From the NCBI GenBank assembly GCA_021821235.1, contig JAKACS010000078.1:1-9606 (forward strand): 9,606 nucleotides of DNA. Direction: 5' to 3'. The notes below the pieces were generated by a model. That model was given only the letters and a program-made list of their open reading frames with translations. It did not search any database and was not told where the DNA came from. The DNA is from Bacillota bacterium (GTDB taxonomy: Bacteria > Bacillota > Bacilli > Bacillales_B > DSM-18226). The number at the start of each line of letters is the position of its first letter. The stretch's first letter is position 1. This document shows, one piece after another, positions 1 through 6,604 of the stretch. Made by a program: the position numbers and the translations under genes.

Positions 1-183
1 AAGGTGACAGAACAAGAACTCATCTCGTTTTCAAAGGATAAATTAGCCCATTTTAAAGCAATCACAAGCGTAACGTTTGTGAAAGAATTGCCAAAAACTG
101 CTTCCGGAAAAATCCAAAAGGTTCATTTGCGGAATGAGTATTGGGAAACCAATGGAAATGGTATCGGTAAATTCGTGAATTAG
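1..183 (+). CDS. Acyl-CoA synthetase / AMP-dependent ligase, C-terminal fragment
   Basis: This is an open frame from the window edge giving 60 residues and a TAG stop; the 5' part lies outside the window. The fragment contains KELPKTASGKIQK, the conserved C-terminal lysine motif (A10) of the adenylate-forming ANL superfamily. Its lysine contacts the acyl-adenylate during the first half reaction. The preceding FSKDKLAHFKAITSVTFV matches the usual C-terminal subdomain of medium- or long-chain fatty-acyl-CoA ligases. Such enzymes activate a carboxylic acid with ATP and transfer it to CoA in the cytoplasm. The substrate cannot be told from this end. A hairpin terminator follows directly, so the gene is the last in its unit and is unrelated to the minus-strand genes to its right. 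Confidence 0.85.
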   Translation, partial: KVTEQELISFSKDKLAHFKAITSVTFVKELPKTASGKIQKVHLRNEYWETNGNGIGKFVN

Positions 184-191
184 GTTCAGTT

Positions 192-228
192 GACAGCCAC
201 TTCTCTCGTTGGGAGTGGTTGTCTTTTT
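192..228 (+). terminator. Rho-independent terminator of the acyl-CoA synthetase gene
   Basis: GACAGCCACT (from 192) pairs with AGTGGTTGTC (to 222), with one G-T wobble and a few more weak pairs toward the loop. A T-run (TCTTTTTAG) follows at once. It begins 8 bp after the ligase stop codon. The stem and T-tract have the classical orientation for + strand transcription. Confidence 0.85.
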
Positions 229-310
229 AGCATAAAAGGATAAATCAAGCTTAAAAAAATAATATTAAAGTTTAAGTAAATTAGACGTATGATAATGGTT
301 AGCTTAAACC
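229..310. other. Convergent intergenic spacer
   Basis: This is a very AT-rich spacer between the convergent ligase and toxin genes. I see no GC-rich hairpin with a T-tract for the minus-strand toxin transcript. Only weak TTTAAG/CTTAAA-type dyads are present, so how the toxin-antitoxin transcript ends is not evident from the sequence. Confidence 0.5.
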
Positions 311-748
311 TTATAAATCATGGTATGCTTTATCCCAAGGATTAAAAACTGAAGCCTGACAGCGCTCCATATCATAAACATTTCGAGTAACAACCGTGAG
401 ATTATGGGTTATGGCCATTGCAGCTATCAGACTATCCATCACAGGTAATTTTATGCCATTTTTTTCCGAAGTTCCTTGCACTTTTCCCCATATAAAAATA
501 ACATCCAAATCGATAGGCAAAATACGCCCTTCAAATCTATGAACTAAATCTTGATCTACCCATTTTTGCAACCGTTCGGCCCGGATTTTATCACTTAATT
601 TGCTAATGCCCTTCTGCAATTCACCAAAAGTGATAACGCTCAAAAATAAAGCAGTTTCATCAACTTCATCAATCCACTGTAAAACAAAGGGATTCGGTTC
701 TTTTTTAATGAGTTCTGAAATGACATTTGTATCTAAAAGATATCTCAT
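311..748 (-). CDS. vapC: Type II toxin, VapC/FitB-like PIN-domain ribonuclease
   Basis: This 145-residue protein is a single PIN domain, the usual size for the family. The expected acidic metal ligands are present: D6 in MRYLLDTNVISE, E43 in VITFGELQKGI, D105 in PVMDSLIAA, and the C-terminal TRNVYDM segment (N123, D126). PIN toxins are Mg-dependent endoribonucleases that cut tRNA or other RNA and stop growth when the antitoxin is lost. The LDTNVISEL start and PVMDSLIAA block are closest to the FitB/VapC subgroup. The ATG overlaps the antitoxin stop in an ATGA, with an AGAGG ribosome binding site inside the antitoxin gene, so translation is coupled. All active-site residues look intact. The RNA target is unknown. 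Confidence 0.93.
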   Translation of the reverse strand: MRYLLDTNVISELIKKEPNPFVLQWIDEVDETALFLSVITFGELQKGISKLSDKIRAERLQKWVDQDLVHRFEGRILPIDLDVIFIWGKVQGTSEKNGIKLPVMDSLIAAMAITHNLTVVTRNVYDMERCQASVFNPWDKAYHDL

Positions 749-999
749 AATTCTACCTCTCGTGCTAGGTCGACACTTCTCTCCAAATCAAGTTCATTGT
801 CATCTAAAGGAGAGTCCTTAAAGAAATCAGACAATCGATTTTTTGGCCTAGTTAAACGCTGATATTCCTCTACTGACAAGACAACGGCTGCAGGATTTCC
901 TCGTACACTAATAAATTGCGGCCCTTCTTCCGCTGCTTTTTTCACAAGTTGACTCAATCGATTTTTTGCCTCTTGTAGTTGCCATTGCATTTCCATCAT
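745..999 (-). CDS. Antitoxin, Phd/YefM family
   Basis: This small protein of about 84 residues carries the Phd/YefM N-terminal fold: WQLQEAKNRLSQLVKKA, then a strand-turn region (PQFISVRGNPAAVVLSVEEYQRL). The C-terminal tail is acidic (DFFKDSPLDDNELDLERS), the part that normally wraps and neutralises the toxin. It lies just upstream of the PIN toxin and overlaps it by 4 nt. The frame could open at a GTG ending at 1005. The AGGTGGGG ribosome binding site (about 1012-1005) sits 5-7 nt before the ATG at 999, which I therefore prefer; the ATG at 996 is also possible. The family binds DNA and represses its own operon, which fits the palindrome just upstream. Confidence 0.9.
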   Translation of the reverse strand: MMEMQWQLQEAKNRLSQLVKKAAEEGPQFISVRGNPAAVVLSVEEYQRLTRPKNRLSDFFKDSPLDDNELDLERSVDLAREVEL

Positions 1000-1012
1000 C
1001 TTCACCCCACCT

Positions 1013-1029
1013 ATCTAGACTGTCTAGAT
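1013..1029. promoter_or_regulatory. Palindromic operator of the toxin-antitoxin operon
   Basis: The site is a perfect inverted repeat, ATCTAGAC-T-GTCTAGAT, with 8-bp arms and a 1-bp spacer. It lies between the promoter -10 box (1032-1037) and the antitoxin ribosome binding site, so it covers the expected transcription start. This is the usual place for an operator bound by a Phd/YefM antitoxin or the toxin-antitoxin complex. That the antitoxin binds here is inferred. Confidence 0.75.
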
Positions 1030-1031
1030 TT

Positions 1032-1040
1032 ATTATACCA
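1032..1040 (-). promoter_or_regulatory. Extended -10 promoter of the toxin-antitoxin operon
   Basis: Read on the minus strand the sequence is TGGTATAAT: a consensus -10 TATAAT with the TGn extension. No good -35 hexamer lies 16-18 bp upstream, which is typical of extended -10 promoters. The start would fall near 1025, inside the palindrome. Confidence 0.65.
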
Positions 1041-1218
1041 TATCCATCAAGTGTATATCCTTCATTTTTATAAACAATTAGGATTTGCACCTCGAATACG
1101 GATCTTATTATCAAATAAAAATGAAACAAAGTTCAGTTATTTTTCATCACTAATGGTTCAAAAGGATGTCCGCTCTCCAATCAATAAACTTCGTAACTAT
1201 TTCTACCAATAAAGCAAT
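1041..1218. other. Intergenic spacer upstream of the toxin-antitoxin operon
   Basis: Apart from the promoter at its left edge, I see no gene, RNA or conserved motif in this AT-rich stretch. It separates the toxin-antitoxin promoter from the end of the seven-gene cluster. Confidence 0.5.
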
Positions 1219-1259
1219 AAAGGACAGACACCCATTAACATAATAGGGTGCTGTCCTTT
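1219..1259 (-). terminator. Terminator hairpin at the end of the transporter/phosphoesterase cluster
   Basis: AAAGGACAGACACCC (1219-1233) pairs with GGGTGCTGTCCTTT (1246-1259), a 14-bp stem with one bulged A and a 12-base loop. The right arm lies in the last codons of the PHP gene and the stop codon is in the loop. The T-tract on the minus strand is poor (CCTTTATTGCTTTATT), so it may act as a weak or bidirectional terminator or as an mRNA 3'-end stabiliser. Confidence 0.6.
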
Positions 1260-2251
1260 ATTTGCTTCATGATTCGCTTCTTCTTTTGGAAAGTAGCAAT
1301 CTCCGTTACGCCTTTTTCCAAAAGGGTTTTTGTATTTTGATCAATATAAGCTCCAATATCATCCGGGAAATGGGAGTCAGACGAGGTAGTCAGCGGAACA
1401 CCAGCTTTAATTAACACATCCAAAAAGATTGGACTTGGACACATTTCCTGAACCGGATAACGATAGTAAAGCCCGGCATTGATTTCAGTCGCCGTGTCAG
1501 TTTCGATAAGAGCACTCGCAATTTTTTCATAGTAACGAAGCAAGCTACTCTCATTGGGGCGATAATTAAAAACTTTTAAATTGTCCAAATGAGCAACGAA
1601 CTGAAAGAGTTTGCTTCGAATTGCTTTCTCTACTACATTAAAAAAATCTTCGTATAAATTTTCCAAATTAAAATTTTTGAAATGAGTTTGCGTGTCTGGG
1701 TTATCAAACCCCCACCCATAAATATAATGAACAGAACCAATTACATAATCCCATTCGTACGTTCCCAACAATTCTTTTAGGTCTTGTTCACTTCCTGGAA
1801 AATAGTCTGCTTCTATTCCTAGTCGAAGAGTTACCCCTTCTGCGGCCCAGCGGGACTTTGCCTCATTGATAACCTTCACAAAATCATCCATTGATTCAGT
1901 CATGACTTGTTCGAGCCAAATACGTTGCTTTCTACCAATCACTGTATCGCTTAAATCTAGATTTTTTTCAAAATACGCACGTGTTTCTTTAAAACGATAC
2001 AAATGATCAACAATACCAACTTCGCTTAATCCTTTTCTTTTCGCTTCTAGCAAATAATAATCAAGCCAGGAAGCATCATATGCCCCTTTATTCATCCGTT
2101 CCGTAAGCCTAACGATACTTTTTTTCAGCCACTCTTTTGTATGCTTTTGTTCTTTCAACGGTTCGAAATAATTTAGAGCCTCATTCGTTCGGTTTAACCA
2201 GCGCAGCGAATAGGGTCCTTCTTCAAGATGTAAATGATAGTCTACTTTCAT
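1235..2251 (-). CDS. PHP-domain phosphoesterase, HisJ-like family
   Basis: This predicted cytoplasmic enzyme has 338 residues when started at MKVDYHLHLE. That ATG overlaps the repressor stop (ATGA) and has an AAGGGTGG site 6 nt upstream; the frame stays open further upstream but without a better signal. The complete metal-ligand set of PHP hydrolases is visible: H6 and H8 (HLH), H83 (GIVDHLYRF), E147 (GIEADYF), H175 (GSVHYIYGW), H221 (AHLDNL), D292 and H294 (SDSHF). PHP enzymes use a di- or trinuclear metal centre to hydrolyse phosphoesters; relatives include histidinol-phosphatase HisJ and a cyclic phosphoribose phosphodiesterase. Compared with Bacillus HisJ (about 268 residues) there is an extra, probably helical segment at roughly 10-75. 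The gene is last in a phosphoester transport operon, not a his operon, so a catabolic phosphatase or phosphodiesterase role is more likely than histidine synthesis. Confidence 0.85.
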   Translation of the reverse strand: MKVDYHLHLEEGPYSLRWLNRTNEALNYFEPLKEQKHTKEWLKKSIVRLTERMNKGAYDASWLDYYLLEAKRKGLSEVGIVDHLYRFKETRAYFEKNLDLSDTVIGRKQRIWLEQVMTESMDDFVKVINEAKSRWAAEGVTLRLGIEADYFPGSEQDLKELLGTYEWDYVIGSVHYIYGWGFDNPDTQTHFKNFNLENLYEDFFNVVEKAIRSKLFQFVAHLDNLKVFNYRPNESSLLRYYEKIASALIETDTATEINAGLYYRYPVQEMCPSPIFLDVLIKAGVPLTTSSDSHFPDDIGAYIDQNTKTLLEKGVTEIATFQKKKRIMKQIKDSTLLC

Positions 2252-3042
2252 GCTGTTCCACCCTTTGCTTTGATCCATTGTAACATTGTATCTAATTGAT
2301 TCTCTTTCCATACCTCTGGCATTTCTTCATTTGTTATCACACAATCTATAGTTGATAAAGGACATATTTTATAGAATGACTGCTGTTCGATTTTTGAAGC
2401 ATCAGCTAGTAAAAACACCTGATTCCCGCTTTCTACCATACCATTTGAAACCAGGCATTCATCAAAATCATAGTCACTAACTTCATTCATTGTCATTCCA
2501 CCACAAGATAAAAAGACTTTGTCAAACCGGAAAGACTCAAGCATTTTACATGTTAATGTTCCAACAATTGATCTTTGCTCAGGATTTGTTATTCCCCCAA
2601 GGATAATTACTTTTCCGTCAAAAAGTTTATTTTCTAATCGTTGATTCAACTCTTCAGCTACAGGTAGCGAGTTGGTAACAATTGTTACTCTTTCCACATT
2701 TGCAATAGAGCTTGCGAGATGGATCGTCGTTGTACCGACATCAATCATGATTGTATCCCCATCCTGTATAAACTCAGCTGCTTTCTTACCAATTGCTACT
2801 TTCTCTTCCACATTCAAACTCATTTTTCTCGAAAAATGCGGCTCGCTTTTTGTTTGTTGATACTTAACAGCGCCACCATAAACCCGCTTCAGCTTTTTAT
2901 CTTTTTCTAAACTATCTAAATCTCTGCGAATCGTTTCAGGAGTAACATCTAACTCCTTCGCAAGAGAGGCAACAAGAATCTTTTTTTCTTTATCTAATTT
3001 ATCTAAGATATATCCATGACGCTCCGTTGACAATACGTTCAT
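2248..3042 (-). CDS. DeoR/GlpR-family transcriptional repressor
   Basis: This 264-residue protein has the family's normal length and layout. The N-terminal winged helix-turn-helix (about 5-58) carries the DeoR signature VTPETIRRDLDSLEKDKKL followed by RVYGGA. The C-terminal sensor domain shows DGDTIMIDVGTTT (94-106), IVTNSLPVAEEL, ILGG (147-150), FLSCGGM and LLADASKI (211-218), as in GlpR, FruR and LacR. These proteins usually repress catabolic operons and are released by a phosphorylated sugar or polyol. Its ATG overlaps the ATPase stop in an ATGA. The nearest Shine-Dalgarno-like AAGGA is about 15 nt away, so expression probably depends on translational coupling. Being inside the cluster, it most likely controls it; the inverted repeat at 7732-7766 is a candidate target. 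Confidence 0.93.
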   Translation of the reverse strand: MNVLSTERHGYILDKLDKEKKILVASLAKELDVTPETIRRDLDSLEKDKKLKRVYGGAVKYQQTKSEPHFSRKMSLNVEEKVAIGKKAAEFIQDGDTIMIDVGTTTIHLASSIANVERVTIVTNSLPVAEELNQRLENKLFDGKVIILGGITNPEQRSIVGTLTCKMLESFRFDKVFLSCGGMTMNEVSDYDFDECLVSNGMVESGNQVFLLADASKIEQQSFYKICPLSTIDCVITNEEMPEVWKENQLDTMLQWIKAKGGTA

Positions 3043-4043
3043 GTTAGGGGAATCACATCCTTCTTGTTTAGATAGAGCATTTTCATTTCTCCTTCGTGGA
3101 CTTCAACATCGGTTTTGTGCAAATCTTCTGCTACAATTGTTACCCCTTCGGAAATAATTTCATAGCGTGTAATATTTCCAAGCATCATTACCTTATCAAT
3201 TTTTCCAGAAACGATAAATTCCCCTGTAGTTGAATCTGAATTAAGCGTCTCTGGTCTAATTGCATATAAAGAGTGATTCCATCGCGCACTCTTACCAATT
3301 AATAATGATAATTGTTCTTTCGTCAACACATTGTAATTCCCAATAAATCTTGCAACAAATTCGTTTTCAGGCTTCGTATATATTTCATGTGGAGCTCCAC
3401 TCTGGACAATTCGGCCTTCATTTAAAATGTAAATTCTGTCGCTGACCGCCATAGCTTCTTCTTGATCATGGGTTACAAGTACCGTCGTCATTTTAAGTTC
3501 CTGCTGAATCGAACGAAGCTGTTTTTGAAGGCTTTTACGAATCTGGGCATCGAGAGCGCTTAGTGGTTCATCCAGAAGTAATACCTTAGGCTCCGTAACA
3601 AGTGAACGAGCCAGAGCAACACGCTGCTGTTGTCCACCAGATAGTTCCCTAGGATAAGAAATTTCCTTTCCTTCTAAACCTACTAGCTTCAGCATTTTTG
3701 CAACCTTTTGTTTAATAGTTTCCTTGTTAAGCTTTTTCATTTTTAAACCAAAAGAAATATTCTCTTCAACTGTCATATTTGGAAAAAGGGCATACGATTG
3801 AAAAACCATACCAACTTGCCGGTCTTTTGCTTTGACATTTGTAACATCTTTCCCATCAATTTTGATTATCCCTTCTTCTGGAGAAATTAATCCGGCTAAA
3901 ATTCTCAATAGCGTACTTTTTCCACAGCCACTTGGTCCCAACAACGTTACAAACTCTCCCTCTTTAAACGAAAGCTGTAAATCATGTAAGACCGCATTCC
4001 CATTAAATGATTTTTTAATTTTTTCAATCGTGACATAGCTCAT
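3039..4043 (-). CDS. ABC transporter ATP-binding protein with TOBE domain
   Basis: This 334-residue ATPase belongs to the importer subfamily of PotA, FbpC and UgpC. Motifs in order: Walker A GPSGCGKST (36-44), Q-loop Q82, signature LSGGQQQR (134-141), Walker B VLLLDEP (154-160), D-loop SALD and H-loop H192 (THDQEEAM). The C-terminal part (about 235-330) is a TOBE-like regulatory domain with AIRPETL. It energises uptake through the two permeases just upstream. An AAGGAGG site precedes the ATG by 8 nt, and the ATG overlaps the permease stop by 4 nt. The ATPase alone does not reveal the substrate; sequence classes in this family cover polyamines, iron, glycerol phosphate, sugar phosphates and 2-aminoethylphosphonate. 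Confidence 0.95.
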   Translation of the reverse strand: MSYVTIEKIKKSFNGNAVLHDLQLSFKEGEFVTLLGPSGCGKSTLLRILAGLISPEEGIIKIDGKDVTNVKAKDRQVGMVFQSYALFPNMTVEENISFGLKMKKLNKETIKQKVAKMLKLVGLEGKEISYPRELSGGQQQRVALARSLVTEPKVLLLDEPLSALDAQIRKSLQKQLRSIQQELKMTTVLVTHDQEEAMAVSDRIYILNEGRIVQSGAPHEIYTKPENEFVARFIGNYNVLTKEQLSLLIGKSARWNHSLYAIRPETLNSDSTTGEFIVSGKIDKVMMLGNITRYEIISEGVTIVAEDLHKTDVEVHEGEMKMLYLNKKDVIPLT

Positions 4044-4822
4044 TTACGCTGCCTCCTTTTTTTTCGGGTTAGTTTAACAACTATTATTGAAAGAATAGCG
4101 ATTAATAAAAAGTAGCAAACAACAATGGCACTTGCAATGTGGCCGCTTTGATTTAATTTTTTATATAAGTACACTTGAACCGTTTCGAAGCTGCCACCAA
4201 CCAAAAGATTTATTAGGACAAACTCTCCGAACAATACAGAAAATGAAAGCAAGGCCGACACAAGAACTCCTGAGAAAATATTTGGCAAAATTACTTGTCG
4301 AAAAGCTACTAGTCTGCTGGCACCAAGGATTTCCGCTGCATCCATTAAAGTTAGAGCATGAATGTTTCGTAGACTATTTCTTGTGCCTTGGTACATATAA
4401 GGCAAAATTCCAACGAAATACGCTCCCAGCGTGACCAGTACCATAGATATACCACTAGTGGAGTATGCACGAATCAATCCCACAGCTATAATGACACCTG
4501 GCATTGCATATGTCATCACTATCATTGATTGAATAAATTTTTCTAGCTTCGGGGCATATAATACAATCGAAAAAATTGTTGGCACCATGATTATAAGTGA
4601 AAGGGCTGTGGCACCCACCGAAAGAATAAGCGATCGTCCTAGCGCCTTTACAAACAAAGTGTCTCCAAACAATTGCGCATACCAACGAAGCGTTAATCCT
4701 TCGGGTAAAATTGTTCTATGCCACTGTGTTGATAATGAATAAGCAAGAGTTCCTAAAAGAGGAATGAATAAATAAATAAAAACAATTCCAATTGTTAAAT
4801 AATGATAAATTGGCCGTTTCAC
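4040..4822 (-). CDS. ABC transporter permease (second inner-membrane subunit)
   Basis: This 260-residue membrane protein has about six predicted hydrophobic segments (near 8-28, 64-90, 98-120, 125-142, 182-208 and 232-250). The cytoplasmic EAA-type loop, DAAEILGASRLVAFRQVILP (161-180), is the contact with the ATPase. It resembles the PotC/PhnV/FbpB-type binding-protein-dependent permeases. It starts with GTG, supported by a GGAGGG site 8 nt upstream, and the GTG overlaps the stop of the first permease (GTGA). The C-terminus is very basic (KLTRKKRRQRK). It forms a heterodimeric channel with the neighbouring permease. Confidence 0.93.
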   Translation of the reverse strand: MKRPIYHYLTIGIVFIYLFIPLLGTLAYSLSTQWHRTILPEGLTLRWYAQLFGDTLFVKALGRSLILSVGATALSLIIMVPTIFSIVLYAPKLEKFIQSMIVMTYAMPGVIIAVGLIRAYSTSGISMVLVTLGAYFVGILPYMYQGTRNSLRNIHALTLMDAAEILGASRLVAFRQVILPNIFSGVLVSALLSFSVLFGEFVLINLLVGGSFETVQVYLYKKLNQSGHIASAIVVCYFLLIAILSIIVVKLTRKKRRQRK

Positions 4823-5664
4823 GATAAATCCCTCCTAACCCGGCGTGTTAGTAATTCATTTACCAACATTGCCGCTATAAGGGTTAATCCTAGTACTATC
4901 GCGATTGCACTCCCAAGCTCTGGCTTTGCAAAAATATCTCCAGCAGTTAAAGCGCCAATTCTGATCGTTACCAAATTATAGGTGCTCCCAGTCAAAGCAT
5001 ACGCCGAGGCATATGCTCCCATTGCATTGGCAAATAAAATACTAAATGTTCCAGCTATACTCGGCAACATGACCGGGGCGCCAATTCGCAGCCAAAATTG
5101 TAGTGGACTGGCACCGAGTAAAGAAGCTGCTTCTTTCCATTGATTTTGAATGCCTTGATAAATGGGATAAAGTAGCATAATGGCTAATGGCAATTGAAAA
5201 TAAATATAAATTAGCACCAGTCCTGACCAAGAATAAACGCTAAACGAGCCAAGCGTTCCCCAGCCGAAATGCTTAAATAACAAAGTAAACAAACCGCTAT
5301 TTCCCAATAAAACAATAAACGCAAATGCCAATGGGATTCCAGCAAAATTGGAAGTTAAATTTGCAAACACTAAAATCCGATCTTGAAAGCTTTTTGAAAA
5401 TAACGTAATCGAATATGCCGCAAAAACAGCTAAAACGATGGCAATAAAACTAGAAAGAAACGATATTAAAATGCTATTTTTAAATGCTTGATGATAATAA
5501 GCACTTTGGAATACTTCTACATATTGTTTCAACGTAAAACCTGTTCCTCCATCATTCTGAAAACTGCCATAAAGCATGAAGAATAAAGGGACAAACATAA
5601 ACAAAAGAATGAGAAGTAAAAACGGAATAAGACTTGCCAAGAGCATGCCATTTATGCGTTTCAA
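4819..5664 (-). CDS. ABC transporter permease (first inner-membrane subunit)
   Basis: This is a 281-residue membrane protein with six predicted transmembrane segments (near 8-32, 64-90, 98-121, 143-168, 200-225 and 250-270). The EAA loop is EAASLLGASPLQFWLRIGAPVMLP (from 178), here written only to mark its position. It is of the PotB/PhnU type. The start is a TTG at 5664, supported by AAAGGAG 9 nt upstream; the next in-frame ATG, six codons later, lacks a ribosome binding site. It follows the phosphodiesterase gene after a gap of about 105 bp that begins with a terminator-like hairpin. It probably pairs with the next gene product to make the pore, fed by the lipoprotein at 6594-7691. Confidence 0.92.
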   Translation of the reverse strand: MKRINGMLLASLIPFLLLILLFMFVPLFFMLYGSFQNDGGTGFTLKQYVEVFQSAYYHQAFKNSILISFLSSFIAIVLAVFAAYSITLFSKSFQDRILVFANLTSNFAGIPLAFAFIVLLGNSGLFTLLFKHFGWGTLGSFSVYSWSGLVLIYIYFQLPLAIMLLYPIYQGIQNQWKEAASLLGASPLQFWLRIGAPVMLPSIAGTFSILFANAMGAYASAYALTGSTYNLVTIRIGALTAGDIFAKPELGSAIAIVLGLTLIAAMLVNELLTRRVRRDLS

Positions 5665-5751
5665 TTAGAAAAACTCCTTTCATTTTCATTCTTCAGGCAC
5701 TGATTTAAATACATTAAGTACAAGCAATCGCATGATGTAATTATCAATAAT
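5665..5751. other. Spacer between phosphodiesterase and permease genes
   Basis: This AT-rich spacer holds the ribosome binding site of the first permease (AAAGGAG near 5679-5673). I see no convincing sigma-A promoter, so the downstream genes are probably read through from the promoter near 7750. Confidence 0.45.
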
Positions 5752-5787
5752 CCATAAAACAAGCGCCTTCTTATATGGAAGACGCTT
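5752..5787 (-). terminator. Intercistronic terminator-like hairpin after the phosphodiesterase gene
   Basis: On the minus strand AAGCGTCTTC (5787-5778) pairs with GAAGGCGCTT (5770-5761) around a 7-base loop and is followed by GTTTTATGG. All ten pairs form in the minus-strand RNA, one as U-G; in plus-strand RNA that pair is a C-A mismatch, so the structure suits minus-strand transcription. The left arm encodes the last residues of the phosphodiesterase and the TAA lies in the loop. The short T-tract suggests partial termination, lowering expression of the five downstream genes. Confidence 0.65.
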
Positions 5788-6604
5788 CTGTAAAATTAGG
5801 AACAGACAGCTTTTGCATTGCAGGCGATGGCGCAATATTCAATAGTTCACAAGCCAATGGTGCGATTTGCAATTGGGGAACCTCTCCCTCAACAATTCCG
5901 GGATTAACACGTTCACTAATGATGAATAAGGGAACATCACGGTCAGCTGATGTCGTACCGCCGTGTTGACCATCATTATTCATTCCATGATCCGCAGTGA
6001 CGATAATTTGGTATCCTTTTTCCAGCCATTGAGGGATGAAACTAGCCAAGACAATATCTGCCGTGATTCCACGATTACGGTATTCTTTTGAATCAGCTGT
6101 AAACTTGTGACCGTCATCATCGACGTTCATCGAGTGAACATACAAGAAATCTGGTGCAAACATGTTTATTAAGGCATTTGCGTCTGCAAATAAATGTGAA
6201 TCAGGGTAATGATCCTCCCAATAGAAAATACCATGTTCAATTGGCTTATCCGTATTTAACTGAAGCCTGTCAGTCATCGGATTAAATGGGGCAGAGTTGT
6301 ATAACTCACTGACCCAATAATACGAAGCTGTGGCATTCTTTAAACCATTTTTCTTGGTAAGATGGAACAAACTTTCTTGATGGGATAGACGCACTGTATG
6401 GTTTGTTGTAATTCCGTTTTTGTATACGGGCGTACCTGTTAGTAATACTTCGTAGAGTGGTCGGGAAAGGCTGGGCAATTCTGACTTCACTTTGAAGCGC
6501 GCCGCCTTTCCACATTCAACCAGATGATGCATGTATCCCATTTGAGTGACTGCAGTATCGTAGCGCAATCCGTCTATCATTATAAAAATGAGTTTATTTG
6601 ACAT
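5771..6604 (-). CDS. Cytoplasmic alkaline-phosphatase-superfamily phosphodiesterase (NPP/PhnA-like)
   Basis: This 277-residue enzyme has no signal peptide or membrane segment and so is probably cytoplasmic. The fold's two-metal active site is visible in order: D11 (FIMIDGLRYD), nucleophile position S47 in ELPSLSRPLYEVLLTG, D162 and H166 (D-x-x-G-H in NVDDDGHKF), D205 and H206 (VTADHGM), and H214 (GQHGG). This is the metal-ligand pattern of nucleotide pyrophosphatase/phosphodiesterases and phosphonoacetate hydrolase (PhnA). Those usually carry Thr as nucleophile, whereas Ser is seen here. At 277 residues it is compact. Its ATG overlaps the end of the binding-protein gene by 11 nt, with GAAGG 9 nt upstream, so the two are made together. 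This implies that the imported ligand is hydrolysed inside the cell. Phosphodiester, phosphomonoester or phosphonate cleavage cannot be told apart by sequence alone. Confidence 0.88.
   Translation of the reverse strand: MSNKLIFIMIDGLRYDTAVTQMGYMHHLVECGKAARFKVKSELPSLSRPLYEVLLTGTPVYKNGITTNHTVRLSHQESLFHLTKKNGLKNATASYYWVSELYNSAPFNPMTDRLQLNTDKPIEHGIFYWEDHYPDSHLFADANALINMFAPDFLYVHSMNVDDDGHKFTADSKEYRNRGITADIVLASFIPQWLEKGYQIIVTADHGMNNDGQHGGTTSADRDVPLFIISERVNPGIVEGEVPQLQIAPLACELLNIAPSPAMQKLSVPNFTEASSI

Noticed and set aside
979..1212. 77-codon open frame on the + strand between antitoxin and PHP genes
   Set aside because: It starts inside the antitoxin gene on the opposite strand, crosses the toxin-antitoxin promoter and operator, and has no ribosome binding site or recognisable product.
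1235..2251. Annotation as histidinol-phosphatase HisJ (histidine biosynthesis)
   Set aside because: The active-site motifs fit the wider PHP family, but the gene sits in a phosphoester transport operon with a DeoR regulator and Pho boxes, and the length differs. HisJ function cannot be excluded but is not the best reading.
2252..2311. 20-codon upstream extension of the PHP gene
   Set aside because: It would overlap the repressor gene by about 64 nt and puts a non-conserved stretch before the N-terminal HxH motif. The ATG at 2251 has both a ribosome binding site and the ATGA coupling.
4132..4434. 100-codon open frame on the + strand
   Set aside because: It is antisense to the second permease and shows no family features or translation signal.
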